A DNA stretch of 64,000 nucleotides from Gemmatimonas sp. (GTDB taxonomy: Bacteria; Gemmatimonadota; Gemmatimonadetes; Gemmatimonadales; Gemmatimonadaceae): positions 45,359-109,358 of the forward strand of contig JANYJW010000056.1 in the NCBI GenBank assembly GCA_025361705.1, in the 5' to 3' direction. The notes under the pieces were generated by a model. That model saw only the letters and a program-made list of their open reading frames with translations. It was not told where the DNA came from and did not search any database. Made by a program: the position numbers and the translations under genes. Below, one piece after another: positions 58,846-64,000 of the stretch. Positions within the stretch are counted from its first letter, which is position 1. Every line of letters starts with the position of its first letter.

Positions 58846-60051
58846 GTGCGACTCGTCCACCTCTCCGACCTCCACCTCGGCTTTCGCCAATTCCAGCGCG
58901 TCACCTCCACTGGGAAAAACCAGCGAGAGGCCGACGTGGCGCAGGCGTTTACGCGCGCCATCGACAAGGTGATCGCGCTCGCGCCTGATCTGGTGCTCAT
59001 CGCGGGCGATGTCTTCCACACGGTACGGCCGACCAACCCTGCCATCCTGCTCGCGTTCCGCCAATTCTCGCGGCTGCGGCAGGCGCTTCCCGATGCGATC
59101 GTCGTCATCGCCGCGGGCAACCACGACATGCCGCGTTCCACGGAGACGGCATGCATCCTGCGCCTCTTCGAGCCGCTCGGTTTTCACATCGCCGACGCCG
59201 AGCCGCGGCGTCTGCACTTCCCCGAGTGGGAGCTGTCGATCCTCGCCGTCCCCGACCTGCCGCCGGGGACGTTCGACCTGTCGCCCGACCTTGCGGTAAA
59301 GCACAACATCCTGCTGCTGCACGGTGAAGTGGAGGGCATGCTCCCCGAGGGCGCGCGCGAGGATGAGCGCGCGTCGATGGCCATTCCGGTGGCCGCCGTG
59401 TCGCACGAACGCTGGGACTACGTAGCCCTCGGCCACTACCACGTCTACCGCAAGGTGGGACCCCACGCGTACTACTGCGGCTCGCTCGACTACACCAGCA
59501 GCAATGCCTGGGGGGAATACGCCGAGGAGAAGTCGGCCAAGCTGCCCGGCAAGGGGTTCATCGAACGCGACCTCGCCACCGGCAAGCAGGCGTTTCACGC
59601 GCTTCCCGTGTCGCGCAAGATCATCGACCTGCCGCCCCTGAACGGGCGCGGCCAGGCCGCAGTGGACCTCGACGCCGCCATCGCGGCGGCGGTGGAGAAG
59701 TGTCCCGACGGCGGCATCGACGGCAAGGTGGTGCGCCTCGTCGCGCGCGACGTGCCGCGCCATGTGGCGCGCGAACTCGATCACCAGCGCCTGCGCGAGT
59801 ACCAGCGCCGCGCGCTGCACTTCGTGCTCGACACACGGCGCCCCAATGTGGTGCGTGCGGCGTCGGCCGAGAGCGGCGCGCCGGGCAAGCGCCCCTCGCT
59901 GGCCGACACGCTGCGCGAGGCACTGCGCAGCCGTGTGCTCACCAGCGACATCGACCGCGACCGGCTGGTGGAACTCGGCGCGCACTACCTGCGCGAGGCG
60001 GAGCACCAGATGGCCGTGCGCGGCATCGGCGAACCGGACGGGCAGCCGTGA
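58846..60051 (+). CDS. sbcD: SbcD/Mre11 nuclease subunit
   Basis: 401 residues from GTG 58846 (VRLVHLSDLHLG). Metal-binding motifs of the Mre11 family: D8 and H10 (SDLHLG), D55 (GDVFH), GNHD (91-94), LLHGE and GHYH. It works with SbcC on DNA ends and hairpins, with nuclease activity dependent on manganese. Its C-terminal part is shorter than that of E. coli. sbcC starts within its stop codon (GTGA overlap). Confidence 0.94.
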   Translation: MRLVHLSDLHLGFRQFQRVTSTGKNQREADVAQAFTRAIDKVIALAPDLVLIAGDVFHTVRPTNPAILLAFRQFSRLRQALPDAIVVIAAGNHDMPRSTETACILRLFEPLGFHIADAEPRRLHFPEWELSILAVPDLPPGTFDLSPDLAVKHNILLLHGEVEGMLPEGAREDERASMAIPVAAVSHERWDYVALGHYHVYRKVGPHAYYCGSLDYTSSNAWGEYAEEKSAKLPGKGFIERDLATGKQAFHALPVSRKIIDLPPLNGRGQAAVDLDAAIAAAVEKCPDGGIDGKVVRLVARDVPRHVARELDHQRLREYQRRALHFVLDTRRPNVVRAASAESGAPGKRPSLADTLREALRSRVLTSDIDRDRLVELGAHYLREAEHQMAVRGIGEPDGQP

Positions 60052-62510
60052 GACTCTCCCGCCTCCGCTTGGTGAATTTCCGCCAGCATGCCGACAGCAC
60101 GCTGCTGTTTGACAGCGGGCTCACGGGGATCATCGGCCCCAATGGATCGGGCAAGACGACCATCCTCGAGGCCATCAAGTGGGCGTTGTACGGCGGCGAA
60201 GCGACACGCGGCACGGTGGACTCCATTCGTTTCGCCCGTGCCAGTGCCCGCGCCCCGGTGCGCATCGAACTCGACTTCGAACTGGCCGGCCACCGCTATC
60301 GGCTGGTGCGCGCGCTGACCACGGCCGATCTCTACCTCGATGGCAGCGATCGTCCCATCGCCACGGGCGCGTCGGCCGTGACCGACCTCGTGCGACGCCG
60401 ACTCGGAATGTCGCTCGAGGAATTCGACAACACGTACTTCACGGCGCAAAAGCAGCTGGCCGTGATGGCGACACTCACGGCGGCGGCGCGCGCGCAGTTC
60501 CTGTCGCGCGTGCTGGGCTACGAGAAGCTGCGCACCGCGCAGGAGCTGTGTGACGATCGCCGCAAGGCGCTGCGCAGCGAGAGCACCGGCATGCGATCGG
60601 GCATGCCCGACCCCGAGGTGCTGGTCCGCCAGTTTGCCGACGCCGAGGCGCGGCTCCGTGACGCGCAGGAACGCGCCACGGCGGCCGCCGTGGCGCAGTG
60701 CAACACGCAGGCTGCGCTCGACGCGCTGCAGCCACGGTGGGCCACCGCGCAGCGCGCCCGCGACGAGCTGCAGGGACTCGATGCCGAGCGGCGCGTCCTC
60801 GAAACCGAAGTCCTTGGCCTCACGCGCACGGTCGACAAGATGGACGCTGAGCTGCGCCACGTCGCCGACGCGCGGGCGCAGCTGCAGCCGCTGGCCGAAG
60901 CGCTGCTGCCGTTTCATGCGGTGGGCGAAGATCTTGCCCGCCAGCGCGAGCTGGCGGTGTCGGACGGCCGCCGGCAGGCGCGACAGGAGGAAACGCTGGC
61001 GCTCGCCGCCGAGCTGCAGCGCCTGCGCGAGGGGCGCGCGCGCCTCGAAACCGCGCCCGCTGCCGAGGAGCAGCTCACCGAGGAGATGGAGCAGAAGCGC
61101 CGCCGGCTCGAGGAACTGCAAGGCCGGCTGGAGATGCGCCGCACCGAATGGGTGCGCGACCGTCAGGAAGCCGAGACGCGGCGCAACGCGTTGCGCACGC
61201 AATACCAGGAACTGCGCGACCAGAAGGAGAAGCTGCGCGCGGCGGGCGAGGAGGGGGCGTGTCCCACGTGCAGCCGCCCGCTGCTCGACCATTATCGCCG
61301 GGTGATGGAGTTTCTCGAGTCCCAGGTTGAAGCGGTGAGCGCCGACGGGCTGTACTACCGTCAGCGCCTCGAGCAGCTCGAGGGAATGCCCGATGACATC
61401 ATCGCCCTCGACGAGGAGCGTCGCGCGACCATGCAGGAGGCAAGCGCGCTCGAGCGCAAACTCGTGCGCACGCAGATGGCCGTGGGCCAGCTCGAGCAGC
61501 TCGGGCGCGAGATTGCCCAGAAGGAGCAGCGGCACGCGGCGCTGTCGAGCGAGCTCGCGTCGCTGCCGGGCGGCTACGACCGCGACCAGCATCACGCCCT
61601 CGAGGCGCAGTTCGAGGAGTTGGCGGCACTCAGCACGCAGGCCAACCGGCTGACGACGCAGGTGGAGCGCGAGCCGTCGGTGCGGCGCGAGCTCGAGTCG
61701 GCGCAGCGCGCCATCGCGGCCGCGCACGCCAAGCGGGTGCTGATCGCCGACCGGCTGGGCAGCATCGCGTATTCCGAGGAGGAGTTTGTCGCGCTGGGCC
61801 AGGACTACGCACGCGCCAGCGGCGCGGTGCAGGTGGCGGCGCTCGCCGTCGTCACGGCCGGCTCCGAGGCGCGCGTGGCCACCTCCGACCGCGAGCGGGT
61901 ACTGGCCGCGCAGCGCGACCTTGCCGAACGCCGCGATCGCCTCGAGCAGGTGGAGAGCGAACGGCGGCTGCACGACGAGCTCTACCGCGCATACTCCGAC
62001 CTGCGCACCGACCTCAACTACCAGATGCGCCCCGAGATCTCCGAGCTGGCAAGCGGCTTTCTCTCGGCGCTCACCGACGCGCGCTACAGCGAGCTCGATC
62101 TCGACGAGAAGTACCGCATCTCGATTCTCGAGGACGGCGTGCCGCTGCCCGTCATCTCGGGTGGCGAGGAGGATCTGGCCAATCTTGTCCTCCGTCTCGC
62201 CATCTCGCAGATGATCGCCGAGCGCAGCGGCCAACCGTTCTCGCTGCTCATTCTCGATGAGGTGTTCGGGTCGCTCGACGAGACGCGGCGGCAGAACGTC
62301 ATTGGCCTGTTGCGCGGGCTGCGCGACCGCTTCGACCAGGTGATCGTCATCACGCACATTGACGACGTACGCGACGGCCTCGATCAGGTCCTTGTACTGA
62401 GCCACGACGAGAAGACCGGCGCCTCGCGCGTGGTGCGCGGCGACGAGGGGGGGGCCGCGGGCGCCGCGGGCGCTGACGACCTGCTTGCGGTGGCGGGGGC
62501 GGGCGCATGA
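60048..62510 (+). CDS. sbcC: SbcC/Rad50 ATPase subunit
   Basis: 820 residues from GTG 60048. Walker A GPNGSGKT (30-37) at the N-terminus; a long coiled coil; the zinc hook CPTC (C405, C408) at its tip; then, near the C-terminus, signature ISGGEEDLANLVLRLAIS and Walker B LLILDEVFGSLDE. It tethers DNA ends and drives SbcD. Coiled coils are shorter than in E. coli SbcC (1048 residues). Overlaps sbcD and the acetyltransferase gene by 4 bases each. Confidence 0.95.
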   Translation: MRLSRLRLVNFRQHADSTLLFDSGLTGIIGPNGSGKTTILEAIKWALYGGEATRGTVDSIRFARASARAPVRIELDFELAGHRYRLVRALTTADLYLDGSDRPIATGASAVTDLVRRRLGMSLEEFDNTYFTAQKQLAVMATLTAAARAQFLSRVLGYEKLRTAQELCDDRRKALRSESTGMRSGMPDPEVLVRQFADAEARLRDAQERATAAAVAQCNTQAALDALQPRWATAQRARDELQGLDAERRVLETEVLGLTRTVDKMDAELRHVADARAQLQPLAEALLPFHAVGEDLARQRELAVSDGRRQARQEETLALAAELQRLREGRARLETAPAAEEQLTEEMEQKRRRLEELQGRLEMRRTEWVRDRQEAETRRNALRTQYQELRDQKEKLRAAGEEGACPTCSRPLLDHYRRVMEFLESQVEAVSADGLYYRQRLEQLEGMPDDIIALDEERRATMQEASALERKLVRTQMAVGQLEQLGREIAQKEQRHAALSSELASLPGGYDRDQHHALEAQFEELAALSTQANRLTTQVEREPSVRRELESAQRAIAAAHAKRVLIADRLGSIAYSEEEFVALGQDYARASGAVQVAALAVVTAGSEARVATSDRERVLAAQRDLAERRDRLEQVESERRLHDELYRAYSDLRTDLNYQMRPEISELASGFLSALTDARYSELDLDEKYRISILEDGVPLPVISGGEEDLANLVLRLAISQMIAERSGQPFSLLILDEVFGSLDETRRQNVIGLLRGLRDRFDQVIVITHIDDVRDGLDQVLVLSHDEKTGASRVVRGDEGGAAGAAGADDLLAVAGAGA

Positions 62511-63478
62511 CGGCCGGGGCGTCGCCGCGAGCGCGCGGACTGCGCGGGGTGCACGAGCGGCCGCTGCGCATCGCCGACATCGGGCCGCTCAACGTGCTCT
62601 TCTCCGACGCGTTCTCCGAGCGCTACCGGCGTGACGGCCTCGCGGGGGTGCGCGTGCCGCCGCTCAATCCGCTCATCTGGCGCTACGCCATCGAGGATTC
62701 GGCGGGCGGCGCGCTGTGCTGGGTGGACGGCGACGGCCAGCTCGCCGCGTTTAATGTTGCGCACCAGTCGGGCACCGAGGGCTGGATGGGCCCGCTCGCC
62801 GTGCGCCCCGACCTGCAGGGCACGGGACTCGGCACCGAAATCGTGACACGCGGCATCGACGTGCTGCGCCAGCGCGGCTGCACCGTGCTTGGGCTCGAGA
62901 CGATGCCGCGCACGATGGACAACATCGGTTTCTACGGGCGCCTTGGCTTCGTGCCGTCGCGGCTCACGGTGACGTTCACGTTCGAGGCGCAGCGCGGCCG
63001 GTGCGCGCTCTTGTCGCACCTCGGCGCGGCGGACGCGGCTGCCGCAGTGCAGGGGTGCGCGCGGCTGGTGCAGCAGATGCAGCCCGGCGTCGATTTTTCG
63101 CGCGAGCTCCTGCTGACGCGCACGCTGGGCGTCGGCGACACCGTGCTGCTCTTCGGGCGCGACGGCGTCGAGGGCTTTGCGCTCTGTCACGAAGCGTCGC
63201 TTCTCGAGGGGCGGTCGCGCGACGAACTGCGTGTGCTCAAGCTGGCGGTCGGCGATGCCGCGCTGCTTGGCCCACTGTTGGCGGCGGTGGGCGGGTACGC
63301 GCGCGATTGTGGCGTGCCGCGCGCCGCCGTCCGCGTGCAGGGCGACTACCCCAGTGTGCATCGCCACCTCGTGGGCGTCGGCGCGCGCGTGCGGTGGACC
63401 GACCTGCGGATGACGATGACCGGCTGCGAGGAGCACGTGCCCGCGCAGGGCGTGGTGCTCAGCAACTGGGAGATCTGA
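62507..63478 (+). CDS. GNAT-family acetyltransferase
   Basis: 323 residues from ATG 62507 (ATGA overlap with sbcC). Residues 25-160 form a GNAT domain with the acetyl-CoA loop VRPDLQGTGLGTEIVTRGI; a second, degenerate GNAT-like half follows (190-310) with DELRVLKLAVGDAALLG. Acceptor unknown. Operon position suggests coupling with SbcCD expression rather than a shared pathway. Confidence 0.85.
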   Translation: MTAGASPRARGLRGVHERPLRIADIGPLNVLFSDAFSERYRRDGLAGVRVPPLNPLIWRYAIEDSAGGALCWVDGDGQLAAFNVAHQSGTEGWMGPLAVRPDLQGTGLGTEIVTRGIDVLRQRGCTVLGLETMPRTMDNIGFYGRLGFVPSRLTVTFTFEAQRGRCALLSHLGAADAAAAVQGCARLVQQMQPGVDFSRELLLTRTLGVGDTVLLFGRDGVEGFALCHEASLLEGRSRDELRVLKLAVGDAALLGPLLAAVGGYARDCGVPRAAVRVQGDYPSVHRHLVGVGARVRWTDLRMTMTGCEEHVPAQGVVLSNWEI

Positions 63479-63504
63479 CCGCGGCCTGACGGCGCGTGCG
63501 GCCA

Positions 63505-63660
63505 CTACGTCGTCGTGGCCGCCTTCGGCTTTACGATGCCGTACACCCACAAGGCCGCGGCGCCGCTGAGCAGGATGTGAATCCAGCCGGGCGCTGCAAA
63601 GAAGAAGACCCCCGCACCCCAGAGCAGGAGCATGGCGGCGGCGGCGAGGTTGTACGGCAT
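63505..63660 (-). CDS. 51-residue membrane protein, lmo0937-like
   Basis: ATG 63660 gives MPYNLAAAAMLLLWGAGVFFFAAPGWIHILLSGAAALWVYGI plus a short polar tail; two hydrophobic helices with a short turn. The size and the helix-turn pattern with a GWIHILL-like turn resemble the lmo0937/DUF5670 small membrane proteins; this is a weak match. Function unknown. Convergent with the acetyltransferase gene. Confidence 0.6.
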   Translation of the reverse strand: MPYNLAAAAMLLLWGAGVFFFAAPGWIHILLSGAAALWVYGIVKPKAATTT

Positions 63661-63740
63661 GGATGCAATAGTAGTGGCTGGGGGCGGCTGGGAAAAGAAG
63701 CGGTGGGCTGTGGACAGCCTATGGTCCACAGCAGCAGTGC

Positions 63741-63774
63741 TTCACTTTCCTTTCCCCCGCACCGATGCTAAGGT
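63741..63774 (+). promoter_or_regulatory. Possible promoter of the 6S RNA candidate
   Basis: TGCTAAGGT (63766-63774) resembles an extended -10. TTTCCT (63746-63751) lies 17 bases before TAAGGT, but TTCACT (63741-63746) would better fit a start at 63776. Exact boxes are uncertain. Confidence 0.4.
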
Positions 63775-63775
63775 A

Positions 63776-63939
63776 GAAGGCGTTGGAGCGAAGTGGATCA
63801 TCTTTTGAGCCGATAAGTCCTCCGAGTGGCATCCAATATTCTGGTTGACGTCAGGCCCCCACGAGGGGAAGGCGGAAGGCCGGCTGAGGGGCTCATCATT
63901 CGACAGGGCTTCAAAAACCCCGCTTCGTTCCTCTCCTTC
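63776..63939 (+). ncRNA. ssrS: Probable 6S RNA
   Basis: The region has no gene but folds as a long imperfect rod: closing pairs GAAGG (63776-63780) with CCTTC (63935-63939), GGAGCGAAG (63785-63793) with CTTCGTTCC (63923-63931), and TGAGCC (63806-63811) with GGCTCA (63889-63894), around a large internal loop. TTTTGAGCCGATAAG (63803-63817) matches the E. coli 6S word CCUGAGCCGAUAUUU, and the length of about 164 bases is in the 6S range. 6S RNA mimics an open promoter and holds the sigma-70 RNA polymerase. A UUCG terminator follows at 63942. Confidence 0.65.
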
Positions 63940-63941
63940 GC

Positions 63942-63973
63942 GACGCCCCGCTCACTTCGGTGAACGGGGCGTC
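63942..63973 (+). terminator. UUCG-capped terminator after the 6S RNA candidate
   Basis: A 14-bp stem with one mismatch (63942-63955 with 63960-63973) closed by TTCG. It begins 3 bases after the end of the RNA candidate. No T tract. The last 27 bases of the window hold no feature. Confidence 0.75.
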
Positions 63974-64000
63974 GTGCGTTGGGTGGGCGCGGGCGGCATG

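Overview
The window is high-GC, densely coded bacterial chromosome. Lipoprotein signal peptides, a PorV-like outer-membrane barrel, TonB-plug-type proteins and type IV pilus minor pilins point to a diderm (Gram-negative-type) cell. Frequent GTG and TTG starts, many 1- to 4-base gene overlaps and carboxypeptidase-regulatory/plug proteins suggest Gemmatimonadota. That placement is inference, not proof. I see no rRNA, tRNA, insertion sequence, prophage or CRISPR array, so most of the window looks like core chromosome.

Layout. 1-4200: end of a plug-domain protein, a TPM-domain protein, a nucleotidyltransferase-like protein, LemA and an M23 peptidase. 4341-11788 (minus): a tightly coupled operon dnaE-accA-ricT-like-metG. 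11863-16180 (plus): a lipoprotein metalloprotease, a PorV-like barrel protein and a putative aminopeptidase. 16251-22244: a UvrD-type helicase, a second plug-domain protein, an alpha/beta-hydrolase lipoprotein with lipB, and a LolA-like exported protein. 22369-28043 (minus): lipA-pdhA-pdhB-pdhC-lpdA, that is, lipoate synthesis together with the pyruvate dehydrogenase complex. 28266-36432: a small membrane protein, a six-gene minus-strand operon with two glycosyltransferases, a methyltransferase, a PspA-like coiled-coil protein and a POT peptide transporter. 36545-42549 (minus): a small membrane protein, a lipoate ligase-like gene and a complete Dpp/Opp-type ABC transporter. 42866-46924: gcvP facing gcvH and coaE. 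46970-53699: minor pilin genes split by a tryptophanase/AraC-type regulator pair on the other strand. 53862-57645: tdk, a helicase-like protein, an aminotransferase and a stand-alone Lrp ligand-binding domain. 57755-63660: a lipoprotein, then sbcD-sbcC-acetyltransferase, a small membrane protein and, at the end, a probable 6S RNA with its terminator.

How the genes connect. Lipoate chemistry recurs: LipB and LipA make lipoyl groups, PdhC and GcvH carry them, LpdA reoxidises them, and an LplA/LipM-like protein sits beside gcvP. Peptide use is served by the POT and ABC transporters, several peptidases, tryptophanase and glycine cleavage.

The most unusual structure is in the gaps. Tandem 7-bp repeats (TGGCRGA and other units) fill many intergenic spaces, often right after a stop codon and before a hairpin. 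One run of the same heptads lies inside the pdhC coding sequence and encodes part of the E2 linker. Several genes also have a -10-like hexamer only 5-10 bases before the start codon, which suggests leaderless mRNAs.
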